A DNA stretch of 64,000 nt from Zerene cesonia (GCF_012273895.1 NC_052112.1:1798001-1862000); one strand, 5' to 3'. Counted from the stretch's first letter, positions 44,635-56,108 are shown. A program made the numbers and translations. Notes: generated from the sequence alone by a model not told the origin.

Positions 44635-44776
44635 AATGTTCTTAAAATGTATTAGTTGTAAGCTAAAATGTTGTATTTGTGATTAAATGTATTTTCTTTC
44701 TTTCTGTCATGTGCTGCTTCTGTGGAAAGAGCCTATACGATTAGGAAGGATCACATGGCATTCTGTGTATTTACTG

Positions 44777-44939
44777 CTAGTGGTCCGGCCCGGCTTCGCC
44801 CGTGATACATATATAGCCTATAGCATTCCTCAATAAGTGGGCTATCTAACACTGGAAGAATTTTTCAAATTGGAAAAGTAGTTCCTGAGATTAGTGCTTC
44901 AAACAAACAACCTCTTCATCTTTATAATATTAGTATAGA
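44777..44939 (-). mobile_element. Hel-C element, inverted
   Basis: CTAGTGGTCCGGCCCGGCTT to ATAATATTAGTATAGAT. Confidence 0.85.
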
Positions 44940-44961
44940 TTACGCCATGTATTTGAAAACT

Positions 44962-44999
44962 ATCGGTCCGCCCTGGCTTCGTCCGTGGTACATATAGCA
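44962..44999 (-). mobile_element. Hel-C 3' fragment, inverted
   Basis: TCGGTCCGCCCTGGCTTCGT then CCGTGGTACATATAG. It is a second 3' end close behind the previous copy. Confidence 0.7.
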
Positions 45000-45360
45000 C
45001 TTGATTAAACTCTTTCAGGCTTAATCATTAATGCGTGTTTATTATTTTAACTATATTTATAAATATTATTGTACTATTTAATATCTGCATTAGTAAAAAT
45101 TTTAAATATATTTCAATAACGTTTCTCTTAAAAGTTATTCATATAAAATGGGCTAAAAATAGCAACGCCGTTCCGAGGAAGGGAAAGTTTCCTCAAGGAT
45201 GGCAATTTTGTAAGGAGCCTTATTAACGGTCCTCCGTGGACCTCCGAACTGGGGAGCTAGTTGCAAAAATTATGAGAGTAGATATGTATAGTGTGAGAGC
45301 TGATTGTATTTTTGCTACAGATCTAAATACCTAGTCTAAATACATATATATATCTTAAAG
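45000..45360. other. Unassigned spacer
   Basis: No frame or known repeat was seen. Confidence 0.45.
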
Positions 45361-45578
45361 GTGACTGACTGACATAGTGATCTATCAACGCACAGCCCAA
45401 ACCACTGGACGGATCTGGCTGAAATTTGGCATCCAGATAGATGTTGTGACGTAAGCTTCCGCTAAGAAAGGATTTTGATAAATTCTACCCCAAAAGGGAT
45501 AAAATAGGGGATGAAAGATTGTACCATGATAATTTTTTTCGACTGCGCGGGCGAAGCTTCGGGCAACAGCTAACAGAT
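45361..45578 (+). mobile_element. Hel-K element
   Basis: ACTGACATAGTGATCTATCA, CACTGGACGGATCTGGCTGA, and GCGCGGGCGAAGCTTCGGGC at the 3' side (GCGAAGCTTCGGGC can form a hairpin). It ends in CAGCTAACAG without CTAG. Confidence 0.72.
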
Positions 45579-45700
45579 AATTCTTGTAAAGAAAGAAATG
45601 ACAAATGTTTTATGATATTGCATGCTTATTAGAGAATTACTATATCGATTACTAGTCGGATTAAGTTTGAGATTGTAGCTTTAAATTGATAAATCCTACT

Positions 45701-45900
45701 TCCTACTAATATTATAAATGCGAAAGTTTGTAAGGATGTATGTGTGTTTGTTGCTCTTTCATGCAAAAACGACTGAACCGATTGCAATGAAATTAAGTAC
45801 GTAGACAGCGGGACTACTGGAATAACATATAGGCAACTTTTTATCCGGATATTCCTACGGGATACGGACTCAAGCGGGTGAAACTGCGGGGTTCAGCTAG
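45701..45900 (+). mobile_element. Hel-A element
   Basis: TC at 45701, CTAG at 45897-45900; the hairpin is weakened (AGCGGGTGAAACTGCG). Confidence 0.87.
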
Positions 45901-46991
45901 TCCATTCATAACTTGATAAAGTTTTAAAAGAGTTAAACAATTTAAGGTTATTTGCATCAAATATTCTTCTAGTGATTCATCAGTTTATTATAGAAAATGT
46001 TCACTCATATAACTAAGGTTGAATTGATAATTTTTCAAATAAATGATGAAGCGTGTTTAATTCATCATCTCTTACACTATATCCGTCTTGTATCACCGCA
46101 TTGCGACGGAACTTTAGTGGAAACTAGTTTGTAAGGAGCACTCGAAGTTTGTTACACGGCACTGGTCCATGTATAGGTATCATTAACTAATGAATATAGT
46201 CAAAGAGATGTGGTACTATGTGTTTCAGTGAAAAATTAATTATTATATATACGTTAAATTTGAATTATTTATTGAACTATAGAGATTGCAATTAAACTTT
46301 TTACTATTAATATGGTAGTGTCTTCCTAGTTCGATATATATAAAGAAAGAAAGAAAGAAAGAAAAAGCATTTATTTGGGGAATAAGTGACACGAAATACG
46401 AAACATAGATAAAAAATATAAAATAATGGGGAAATACATTTCCTATTTTAATTTTTTCATAGGTACTCAATGGAGAGAAAGGGTCTTTCTGTCTGTCCTT
46501 CTGTCCATCTGTCTATCTGTCTCTCCGGTCGTCACCAGGTTGAGTTTTAAGAACTGTGACATTTGGAGGTTTGAAAATTTCGGAGATGATGTATTTCTGT
46601 TGCTACAACAAATAATTAACCATCGAGGTTAAGTAGCGCTTGGCACGGTCGTAAATTGGATGGGTTGGAATTTTTTTACAGCTACTCTTTACCCCTGAGT
46701 GTCGCGATATTGACTCGCACTTGACTGGTTTTTTAACTAGTCAATTTGTTTCTGATACACATAGGCTTCCATGTTACGTGTCCTTCCATACTTATCTCAT
46801 TGACTAGGACAAGATAATTATCCTAATCTTATAAAATTAATTTTATAAAGTTCTTACCTCAGGAGAATATGAACGGAACAGGGACAAAACTTCTTAAGAA
46901 CGTCAAATTTTTTACCAATGTTGGTAGGATTGTTCCAATAGGTGAAGATTAAAACAACCAAAATAAGACTTATCAAAAAATTATATCATAT
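45901..46991. other. Spacer with a GAAA microsatellite
   Basis: (AAAG)n at 46342-46366 is followed by GCATTTATTTGGGG, which may be an inverted LINE 3' tail. Short TGTC repeats lie at 46490-46520. No gene was seen. Confidence 0.45.
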
Positions 46992-47325
46992 CATTGTGGG
47001 AGTCGAGCACGCTTCGGCACGAATTGGGCAAGCTCGCACCGGGGAAGTACCACACCCCCACAGAAAACCGGCGTGAAATAATAGCTTGCTATTGTGTTTC
47101 GTACGGTGAGTGGGGGAGCCGGAGGCCTATTTCCTTCTCCTAGCCCTTCCCAGTCCATTCCTTTTTTCCATTCATCAAGCCTTTCCTTATCCCTTATCCC
47201 TTGAAAGCGGGCAGCGCACTCTCAGAGGTCTGAGCTTCTGCGAATGTTCATGGGCGGTGGTGATCGTTTGCCATCAGGCGAACCACCAGCTCAGTTGCCC
47301 GCTATGACATAAAAAAAATAAAAAA
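46992..47325 (+). mobile_element. SINE-H (H1 subtype), full length
   Basis: Starts TTGTGGGAGTCGAGCACGCT, ends CAGTTGCCCGCTATGACAT plus A-rich tail. The most complete direct-orientation copy, useful as a reference. Confidence 0.92.
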
Positions 47326-47329
47326 AATA

Positions 47330-48017
47330 TCGTTTTAGAATAAAATCATCCTATTGTACATGTGAATATCCTTTCAAAATATAAAATTTTGCGAAGTTAA
47401 ACACAGCCCAAAAACAAATTACTAAATAAACCCCCATTACGAGCAAAACCGTGTAACGATCGCGCAATAAAATCTAATGTTAGGGTGTTGCCAAGGTTGT
47501 TTGATTGTTTACACAGACAGCTACGGATCTGTCCTATGTAAACGTGTAAAGAATTGTTTGTAATCGTGTTTTTACAAGATAATCCCTGTTGTTACGAAAT
47601 ACGTATTTTTTGGTTATCTTTTTTTTTGTAATTACATCTACGTAAATTTAATAATATCCTGAAAATACTGAAATTATTGCTTTCGTCGTAGATTAATATG
47701 TCGTCAATATATAAGACAGTAATATCGCAGCTTGATTGTTACGTGCGCTCGCCACGGACGTCTGATTGCAAATGAGCAGAAAACATAGTTCTCAGTTTTA
47801 AGTGGATAGTTTTTATTAAGTAACATGATCTTACTAAACAATTAATATAGACGCTTATTTGAGGATTCATTCTTGGGACCTTAAGCAATTCAGCGATCAT
47901 TCATTGACTACCCTCCAATTAATTACATTATAAGCACCTTGTACTAGGTTCGTAACTTCTGCTCTATTTAAATTATCTGTAATTAAAATGACAAACAATG
48001 TATAAAAATATTAATTA
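47330..48017. other. Unassigned spacer
   Basis: No frame or known repeat was seen. Confidence 0.5.
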
Positions 48018-48183
48018 CTAGCTGTCCGCCCTGTTCGGCTTTGGTACATAGGCTGTGTCACTCAGTGAAGTTACAGCTTTCTAATGGTGAATTAATTTTG
48101 GAAATCGGTCCAGTAGTTTTTGAGTTTATCCATTGCAAACAAACAAACAAAAATAGAAATTCTTTGTCTTTATAATATTAGTG
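48018..48183 (-). mobile_element. Hel-L element, inverted
   Basis: CTAG at 48018-48021, GTCACTCAGTGAAGTTACAG, TTCTAATGGTGAATTAATTT, and TTTATAATATTAGTGCAGA at the 5' end. Confidence 0.78.
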
Positions 48184-48828
48184 CAGAAAACAGGCTATCA
48201 GTAAGTTTATCAGCAATTAGGGAGTCAATCGACCATAAAAAGATGTAGGTGGCCAGAAAAATAAATACAGTGGATTTAAATTATAAAGTTCCAACAATAA
48301 GCCCCTTAGAGATTCCATTAAAAGTTAGCAAAGCATTTCAAATGCTGGCCGAGCTTATTGTAAAATACTTTAAAGTTAAATAGAAGTGTTTCGTTTTACG
48401 TTTGTGTTAAGGCTAGAAAATGGTGCACGTGCCTTGGATTATCGGTGTTTTTATCTGCTTTGTCTAGTTGCGGAGTTTCATTATAGAACAATTTTTTGCG
48501 TTCATTTATTCATTTACATCTTTGAATTACAGTACAAAATATACCAAAACAACAAAGACTACAATTATTTCAAAGTACAATTAGCGTCAAATGATGTAAT
48601 ATTTATTACAAATAGGTCAACTTCAGATTTCATTTGTAATAATTTATTTAATAAATTGAGAGCATGATGGGTGGGTGCACTCCAAGTGGCTCGTGTACGG
48701 AGCAGGTCCTCCGTAAACAGTGGCTGCCAGTACGACTGCACGGCGACCCACATTCAACATGTTATAGGAAGGTCTGGCGTAATTGCCTGGTAATTAGATA
48801 AATAGTTAGGAGATAATAATTTTGTAAA

Positions 48829-49132
48829 AAAAAGCAGTGGTGGCTCAGTGGTGAGAACCTCGGATTTCAAAATCGATAAGTCGGGGTTCGAGACCGGGCG
48901 AGCGTGCAGGAAATAAATTGATTTTTCAATTTATCTGCGCATGTAGATAGCATCACCACTGCTTAAAACGGTGAAAGAAAACATCGTGAGGAAACCGGCA
49001 TGTCCGAGAATCAAAACGTTCTACGACATGTGACATCTGCCAACCCGCACTTGGCCAGCGTGGTGAATTATGGCCTGAACCCTCACAGGAGGCCTGTGTC
49101 CCAGCAGTGGGAACATATAGGGGCTGATGATG
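48829..49132 (+). mobile_element. SINE-G, full length with target duplication
   Basis: GCAGTGGTGGCTCAGTGGTG to GGGGCTGATGATG. A perfect 14-bp direct repeat, AATAATTTTGTAAA, flanks it at 48815-48828 and 49133-49146. The B box GGGGTTCGAGACCGGGC is intact. Confidence 0.93.
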
Positions 49133-49146
49133 AATAATTTTGTAAA

Positions 49147-49724
49147 CATTTTAATATATCGGTAAAGGCTATCGAGTTTTAGACTATCACGGGCTGAAGT
49201 TAAGTGCTAATCCATGGGAAAGAAAGGCTGTGATGGCACTTCATCAGATGTGTATTGCTGGCGCAGCGTCATGCATTCTCCCGAATCTGTGCGCTGTAAG
49301 TCCCGTAAAAGTTACTACAAACTGTTCCAGTTCAGATGTATTTTTCTCACTATAAAAGCAGACTGTTTAACTATCTATGTATGCATAGCAAGATTTTTTT
49401 ATGTTGTGAAGTTAATTGGTTGTTACAATTGTATACAGTCACTTTTGCAATTATGTCATTGGTTTGTTGACTTTTTAACGGATTTAAATGCATATGCATT
49501 CATAATGTCAACGTTTCGAAGAATTTACATGTTAAATATAAAGAAAAATCGCGTTTAAAACCCGTAAAAAATCTTTAGTTCCCAAGCAATAACGGGAGTT
49601 TAGAAAGTTAAAGAGAATGTGGCATTTCTAAAAACAAGTTTGAGGGTGCCCCAAGGGGTGTACAATTTGTTGCTATGTTTTGCCTGGCGATTGCTAGCTT
49701 ATACTAGTTTTAAATACAATAATA
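49147..49724. other. Unassigned spacer
   Basis: A 114-codon open frame at 49214-49558 shows no recognisable motif. Confidence 0.4.
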
Positions 49725-49918
49725 CTAGACGCTCGTCCCGGCTACGTCCGGATATTTTATAGGAGCATTTAATCAGAATAAAAAGTATCCTATGACCCAA
49801 GTCAGGTCATACCCTGTCTATATACCAAATTTCATCGAAATCCGTTAAACAGTTTCAGCGTGATTCACGGACAAACATCCAAACAAAGAAACTTTCACAT
49901 TTATAATATTAGTGTGAT
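49725..49918 (-). mobile_element. Hel-M element, inverted
   Basis: Hel-M, on its own strand, starts TCACACTAATATTATAAATG and ends with a GACGAGCGTCTAG terminus. CTAG here is at 49725-49728. The copy right of the gap (52487-52601) has a perfect CGGGC/GCCCG hairpin; in this one it is decayed. Confidence 0.8.
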
Positions 49919-50149
49919 TATACATTTTATAATAAGTAATACTGTGTTGGATTTCTAGGTCTCGCCATCCGCAAATAGAATCTAAATAGGAAACTAGGGC
50001 ATTCATATACGAGTAACTGTTATGCGCACTTGATCCTTGTTAGTTTATTCTCGTATATAATTATTTCACCTAAAATAAATACTATTAAACTTTTGTTGGA
50101 ATTTTCTGGTTAAAATTCGAGTACTCATGGCAGTATAAGAAACAAGGTT

Positions 50150-50287
50150 ACGGGCTTCCGGCTCCCTCACTTACTGAACGAAACACAGTAGCATGCCACT
50201 ATGGCACGCCGGTTTTTTGTGGGAGTGTGGTGCTTTCACAGTGCGAGCTGGCCCAATTCGTGCCGAAGCGTGCCCGGCTCCCACAAC
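50150..50287 (-). mobile_element. SINE-H 5' fragment, inverted
   Basis: CTTCCGGCTCCCTCACTTAC to GAAGCGTGCCCGGCTCCCAC, corresponding to the head half of the SINE only. Confidence 0.8.
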
Positions 50288-50500
50288 CGAGCTGTTCCAA
50301 CCAAAGAACTTCGAATTCATGGGAACATCTCACTTCGAATGAGTTGTTTCACAATTGAGTGCTAAAGCAGCAAGGGGCAGATCGTGAGGCACGCAGGCGT
50401 GCGCAATCACTAACATTGGCTAGATAAAGGGCAAAGTTTCTAGTCTATTTTGAGAATCTATGAGGTGTATGGTTATTTGAATGCTAACTTTTATGCATGA

Positions 50501-50720
50501 CTAGCTGCGCCCCGCGGTTTCACCCACGTAAGTCCGTATCCCATAAAAATATCGGGATAAAAAGTTGCCTATATGTTATTCCAGTTGTCCAGCTGTCTAC
50601 GTACCAAATTTCATTGCAATCGGTTCAGTATTTTTTGCGTGAAAGAGCAACAAACACACACACACACACACACACACTCACACATCCTTACAAACTGTCG
50701 CATTTATAATATTAGTAGGA
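50501..50720 (-). mobile_element. Hel-A element, inverted, with CA-repeat expansion
   Basis: CTAG at 50501-50504. The ACACACACATCC stretch of the family is expanded into a (CA)n run at about 50652-50675. The 5' side is TTATAATATTAGTAGGA. Confidence 0.88.
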
Positions 50721-51238
50721 TATCGCGAAGCAGAGACTAACGGCTAGTCTATCATTTATTTGTGCGTCGAATCCGCATCAGATACCCGTCAATCGATACT
50801 CAGAAAGTCAGTGGAAACAATCACAAACCTTTGTTTCAGCGAGAGAGTGCAGCCGCTGTTTGCTATTGTTTCGTCATTACGCTTTCTATTTCAGTCCAGT
50901 TTGATATAATCCTTATTAGAAAGTGGTTTCGGGTGATAAATGTCAGTGCATAGTTTTGGCAGGGTCGGAGAGCGGACGTCTGGCGTGATGAATACCGCAA
51001 AAGTATTGTTATCGCTGTCGAGGTTTGCTCTAAACATCAATAGATGTCGCTATCGTGGTTATCGACGGAAACATCGAGAAAATGCGATAATACCGACGAC
51101 ACAGCGGTTATTATTTTAAAAATGTGGTACTGAAGGAAACATTGTTACATTTAGAAATAAGTGTAGTACGCTGTTGAGTTATTAATAGATAGCGAAGTGA
51201 CATGTCAATTGCATTGAATCATATTAATTTATATAATA
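50721..51238. other. Spacer with relatively high GC, nothing recognised
   Basis: It is less AT-rich and free of recognised repeats. No exon was identified. Confidence 0.4.
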
Positions 51239-51398
51239 CTAGCTTACCGGCCACGGCTTCGCTCGTAGTCGCAGGAAAGATAGACCCGTCCCCGTTGGAC
51301 TTCCGGGATAAAAACTTTCTTATGTCCGTCTCCTGGTTCTAAGCTACCTCTGTACAAATTTTCACCCAAATCGGTTAATCGGTTTTTGAGTTATAAAT
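51239..51398 (-). mobile_element. Hel-P element, inverted, cut by gap
   Basis: CTAG at 51239-51242, CCACGGCTTCGCTCGTAGTC, GGACTTCCGGGATAAAAACT, and a CAAATCGGTTAATCGGTTTT core running into the gap. Confidence 0.72.
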
Positions 51399-52398
51399 NN
51401 NNNNNNNNNNNNNNNNNNNNNNNNNNNNNNNNNNNNNNNNNNNNNNNNNNNNNNNNNNNNNNNNNNNNNNNNNNNNNNNNNNNNNNNNNNNNNNNNNNNN
51501 NNNNNNNNNNNNNNNNNNNNNNNNNNNNNNNNNNNNNNNNNNNNNNNNNNNNNNNNNNNNNNNNNNNNNNNNNNNNNNNNNNNNNNNNNNNNNNNNNNNN
51601 NNNNNNNNNNNNNNNNNNNNNNNNNNNNNNNNNNNNNNNNNNNNNNNNNNNNNNNNNNNNNNNNNNNNNNNNNNNNNNNNNNNNNNNNNNNNNNNNNNNN
51701 NNNNNNNNNNNNNNNNNNNNNNNNNNNNNNNNNNNNNNNNNNNNNNNNNNNNNNNNNNNNNNNNNNNNNNNNNNNNNNNNNNNNNNNNNNNNNNNNNNNN
51801 NNNNNNNNNNNNNNNNNNNNNNNNNNNNNNNNNNNNNNNNNNNNNNNNNNNNNNNNNNNNNNNNNNNNNNNNNNNNNNNNNNNNNNNNNNNNNNNNNNNN
51901 NNNNNNNNNNNNNNNNNNNNNNNNNNNNNNNNNNNNNNNNNNNNNNNNNNNNNNNNNNNNNNNNNNNNNNNNNNNNNNNNNNNNNNNNNNNNNNNNNNNN
52001 NNNNNNNNNNNNNNNNNNNNNNNNNNNNNNNNNNNNNNNNNNNNNNNNNNNNNNNNNNNNNNNNNNNNNNNNNNNNNNNNNNNNNNNNNNNNNNNNNNNN
52101 NNNNNNNNNNNNNNNNNNNNNNNNNNNNNNNNNNNNNNNNNNNNNNNNNNNNNNNNNNNNNNNNNNNNNNNNNNNNNNNNNNNNNNNNNNNNNNNNNNNN
52201 NNNNNNNNNNNNNNNNNNNNNNNNNNNNNNNNNNNNNNNNNNNNNNNNNNNNNNNNNNNNNNNNNNNNNNNNNNNNNNNNNNNNNNNNNNNNNNNNNNNN
52301 NNNNNNNNNNNNNNNNNNNNNNNNNNNNNNNNNNNNNNNNNNNNNNNNNNNNNNNNNNNNNNNNNNNNNNNNNNNNNNNNNNNNNNNNNNNNNNNNNN
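51399..52398. other. Assembly gap, 1000 N
   Basis: A Hel-P element is cut on the left and a SINE-H (H2) on the right; the open frames across it are artefacts. Confidence 0.99.
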
Positions 52399-52486
52399 CC
52401 TTATGCCTCTACAAATGTTCATGTGCGGTGCGCTTACCATCAGGCGTCCCACCAGCTCCATTGCCGACTGTGACATAAAAAAAAAA
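52399..52486 (+). mobile_element. SINE-H (H2 subtype) 3' part, cut by gap
   Basis: TTATGCCTCTACAAATGTTC, CCACCAGCTCCATTGCCGAC, TGTGACAT plus an eleven-base A-run. Confidence 0.85.
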
Positions 52487-52601
52487 ACGCAGACAGGGTA
52501 TGAGCTGACTTGGGTGATAGGATACTTTTATCCCGATTAAATGCTTCCTTGGGATAAAATAGGAATCTTGATATTCGGGCGGAGCCCGGACGAGCGTCTA
52601 G
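52487..52601 (+). mobile_element. Hel-M element, 5' part interrupted by SINE-H or gap
   Basis: GACAGGGTATGAGCTGACTT to CGGGCGGAGCCCGGACGAGC then GTCTAG; a perfect 5-bp hairpin (CGGGC-GGA-GCCCG) precedes CTAG at 52598-52601. The SINE-H tail abuts its truncated left side. Confidence 0.8.
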
Positions 52602-52699
52602 TGCATAATAAATTTTTGGTGAATTCGACTCAAATTCACTAATTATGAACACACTAACACTAACACTAACTCAGTAATTACACGCAAACCTTAAGTGTA

Positions 52700-52856
52700 C
52701 ATATCTTTCTTTATAGTCTAAAACAAACGTACAATAACTTAACTTATTGTGAATCAAAGGATAAGAAAAAAATAAAAGAATATACTATATTATACAAACT
52801 CATGAGCTCTAGAGGCGGCCTTATCGCTAAGGCAGCGATCTCCTCCAGACAACCTG
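52700..52856 (-). mobile_element. LINE-J 3' end
   Basis: AGAGGCGGCCTTATCGCTAA and GGCAGCGATCTCCTCCAGAC; the AT-rich segment lies to the left, without a clear simple-repeat tail. Confidence 0.65.
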
Positions 52857-52940
52857 GTGGTCAAGGCTGTAATAATATAAATATGGGTTAGAAGGTGCAA
52901 TTATTAAGAATAAATTACAGTTAAGCTTACAATATATATA

Positions 52941-53148
52941 AGTGAAGTCCCGTGTCCCCACTGGGGTATGGGGCAGATGATATACATCTGTTTCACTGAT
53001 AGATTTTTTTTATGGACAAGTAGGTGATCAGCCTTCTGTGTCCTGCCAGACCGAGACGTTGTTTTTTTTGCATCCCCACCGGGGATCGAACCCAGGACCC
53101 CTCGGTTCTACGCTCACGCGTTAACCACTGTACCAAGGAGGCGGTCAG
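52941..53148 (-). mobile_element. SINE-F, full length, inverted, with target duplication
   Basis: AGTGAAGTCCCGTGTCCCCA to CCACTGTACCAAGGAGGCGG, with B box complement GGGGATCGAACCCAGGACCC. AATATATATA flanks it at 52931-52940 and 53149-53158. Confidence 0.9.
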
Positions 53149-53159
53149 AATATATATAC

Positions 53160-53585
53160 ATTATATGTAAAAATAGAAATACATTCTTAATATTCGTTAC
53201 ACATTTATTATCTACAAACAAAAATGCTTATTTATTTACTAGTAAAATAACAATCGGTAAAGTAAAATAGAAAAAATCCTAGATTATATAGCGAACTACA
53301 GGCCTCTGGGATCTTTCTAATTAAGGCGATAATCGTGTTACAAAGGGACAACTTATTTACTTCATTAGTATTAACTGAACGTATGGTATGGAGCTGGAAT
53401 CGAGTTAAGCAACCATCTGCTAATGTTCTGGGTTTTAATGTGGAGTAAAAGTTGGGGGAACTACGAATTTCGTTAGGAAATTCGGTGTGATGTGTTTTTA
53501 TTAAAAAGTAACTGGAACGGCGGGTCATGGTGTTTATGACCGCTAAAGATTTTATGTGTTTGTTTTTGTTTTGTGAGGAAGCCTG
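53160..53585. other. Unassigned spacer
   Basis: A 122-codon frame on the minus strand (53232-53600) has no recognisable domain. Confidence 0.4.
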
Positions 53586-54103
53586 TTTCCTATTCCTCAC
53601 CCTTCACAGTCCATTCCTTCTTCCCAGTCATCAATCCTTTCCTTACCCTTTATTATTGTGGTAGTCGAGCATGTTTCGGCACGAATTGGGCCAGCTCGCA
53701 CCGGGGAAGTACCACACCTCCACAGAAGACCGGCCTGAAATAGCATATTGCTGTTTTTCGTTCGGTGAGTGGGGGAGCCGGAGGCCCATATCCTTTTCCT
53801 TACCCTTCCCATTCATTTCCTTTATTCCTTTCGTCAATCCTTTCTCAATCCCTTTCCAATTTGATGTCGGCAATCAATTTGTAGAGGCGCATGGTCTCCA
53901 AACGACCCTACGCCTCTCCAAATGTTCATGGGCGGTGGTAGCGCTTACCATCAGGTAACCCACCAGCTCCATTGCCGACGGTGACATAAAAAACCTCTTA
54001 AAAGCGTGCAGCGCATTCGCAGAGGCACTATAACTCTGCGAATGTTCATGTAGTGGTGATCGCTTATCATCAGGCGAACAGTTCAGTTGTCCGCTGTGAC
54101 ATA
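53586..54103 (+). mobile_element. SINE-H (H1) split by a second SINE-H insertion
   Basis: The left piece (53586-53656) ends TCCTTTCCTTACCCTTTA; the right piece (53994-54103) resumes CCTCTTAAAAGCGTGCAGCG and ends GTCCGCTGTGACAT. Together they make one 5'-truncated H1 copy interrupted by the element at 53657-53993. Confidence 0.85.
53657..53993 (+). mobile_element. SINE-H (H2 subtype), nested insertion
   Basis: TGTGGTAGTCGAGCATGTTT to CCATTGCCGACGGTGACAT plus short A-run. Full length and in the same orientation as its host. Confidence 0.88.
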
Positions 54104-54481
54104 CATTTATATAAAAATACAATTAAATCGAAATTAAGTATACTCCTTCAATATCATAAATGCTTCAATCTCATAAAATACAAACTAATGTTATATTATC
54201 TTCTACTGAGAAACTATAGATTTTCAAAGCAACTTGTCACGTCCATGTCCACACAGATATAGGTACCTAGTACCTACGTTTCACTGCACATACCGCTGTG
54301 CCGGTTTCGGCAAACGTGCATTGTAATACAACAAAAATTATATGTATACCATTGTTATAGAGACTATGCGAAGAAGATACTTTCTTAAGACGTAAGAGAA
54401 CATGTGTATGTAGTGACTATTTAATAATCTGTGGTATTCATAAGTTTATGTTATTGTGTGTAAAATGCACGTTATGTGTAA

Positions 54482-54681
54482 CTAGCTGCGCCCCGCGATT
54501 TCACCCGCGTAAGTCCGTATTCCGTAGGAGTATCGAGATAAAAGGTTGCCTATATGTTATTCCAGTTGTCAAGCTATCTACGTACCAAATTTCATTGCAA
54601 TCGGTTCTGTAGTTTTTGCGTGAAAGAGCAACAAACACACACATACCCTTACAAACTTTCGCATTTATAATATTAGTAGGA
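54482..54681 (-). mobile_element. Hel-A element, inverted
   Basis: CTAG at 54482-54485; the 5' side ends TTATAATATTAGTAGGA followed by further AGTAGGA repeats. Confidence 0.88.
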
Positions 54682-55097
54682 TTAGTAGGAGTAGGAAGTA
54701 GGATATTAGTTACCATAAAATAAATGTAGGAATGGAAGAATTTCGAAATAATATAAAGAGATATAAACGTAAAAGCTTGCTATATATTACGAATACAAAT
54801 ACAGCAGAATATATTATATAAATAAGTCTATAAATAGAAACTTATAAAGGACACAGTAGCGGTTAAACGCGGAAACTTGCAACACTGTCCCACATAAACT
54901 CATTCGCAACCCGGCTGCGTTCGCGGTGAAGGGAAAAGTAAAGTTGCCATCTCAAATTACATTTATAGTGAAGACACGGAGTCGCGTGGTATATGGATTT
55001 TGTGCATCAGTGTTTAACATGGTAACACATTTATTGGTCTTTTGGTTCGTGTGAAGGACTGATTTTTTCTACTAATAGTATACTTTTTTAATTTTAA
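54682..55097. other. Unassigned spacer
   Basis: No frame or known repeat was seen. Confidence 0.45.
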
Positions 55098-55180
55098 AGT
55101 CGAACACGCTTCGGCACTAATTGGGTCAACACACATCGGGGAGAGTATACACACCACAGAAGATTGGCATAAATAAAGCC
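55098..55180 (+). mobile_element. SINE-H 5' fragment, decayed
   Basis: AAGTCGAACACGCTTCGGCA then CTAATTGGGTC; only about 80 bases of the head remain. Confidence 0.65.
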
Positions 55181-55678
55181 ACTATTATAAATCCCATCTA
55201 CCGTTACTTTGAAATGTTTCAAAATTTTTTATTTGACGATAATTATGTAGGAAAACCTCATCACCATATTCACTCCTTAAATGTTTTATATTTAAAAATG
55301 TCTCAACAACAATTTGTTCTACTTCCGACCCTGGAAATTTATAAAAAAAACACGTTTAACTCATGACTTCGAGCGTCACAGAAAAAGAGAATGCTATAAT
55401 GTGGAAATTAAAAATTTTAATGGAAAAAGTAGGTTCAACCTAGTCCAATAATATTCCATAAAGAAAATTACAAAGCGAATAAGCCTCGTTGCAAAGAGGA
55501 GCTTTTATAGAAGTAATTTCACCTCAGGGTTGTGGAAACAATTTATCAGAAGTTTTTATCCTTCGCAATGCTTTTAAAAAGGCCGGAAATTATTTTATGA
55601 CAATGGGATGTTTGTTCAGGATCAACTGTACTGCAGTGTACTGTACTGTAATTTAAGGTACAGCACTGTAATAATGAG
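55181..55678. other. Unassigned spacer
   Basis: Contains a local CTGTACTG-rich patch near 55620-55670. No gene was seen. Confidence 0.4.
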
Positions 55679-55864
55679 ACCGCCTCCTTGGTACAGTGGC
55701 CTGAGCGTAGAACCGAGGGGTCCTGGGTTCAAAACCCGGTGGGGCAAAAACAAAAAATGTCTCGGTCTAGCAGAAGGCTGATCACCTACTTAAAGAAAAT
55801 CGATCAGTGAAACAGATGAATATCATCTGCCCCATAACCCAGTAGGGGATATGGGACTTCACTT
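55679..55864 (+). mobile_element. SINE-F, direct orientation
   Basis: CCGCCTCCTTGGTACAGTGG head, GTCCTGGGTTCAAAACCCGG at the B box, tail CATCTGCCCCATAACCCAGT and GGGACTTCACT. The TTAACGCG segment of the A-box region is deleted. Confidence 0.88.
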
Positions 55865-55959
55865 TTTCACTTTACTAATGAAATAATTATAAGTTTCGGG
55901 AGTTGAATTGAAGAATCTAGCAGGCAGAAAAAGCTAAAATCCATTTCCTGGTTGCTTGT

Positions 55960-56108
55960 TCCGGTTTCGCCCGGATTGATCCGGCATAATAACACTTAGC
56001 CTATGTTACTCCGTAAAAATTTAACTTGCTAATGGCGAAAGAAACTTGAAAATCGGTTTAGTTAGTTTCGAGTTAAATCGAAACAAACATTTTTCTATCA
56101 TATCAGTA
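55960..56108 (-). mobile_element. Helitron-like fragment (Hel-L type), inverted
   Basis: TCCGGTTTCGCCCGGATTGA, GCTAATGGCGAAAGAAACTT and TCATATCAGTAATAA. Borders are decayed and the gap is close. Confidence 0.5.

Noticed and set aside
48565..48753. Minus-strand frame with YWQPLFTEDLLRTRATW
   Set aside because: An acceptor-like GCAG precedes it, but no family is recognised, and the GC-rich patch may be a fragment of another repeat.
55679..55750. Possible tRNA genes at the heads of SINE-F and SINE-G
   Set aside because: A- and B-box-like motifs are present, but a full cloverleaf is not, and each is joined to a repeated SINE body.
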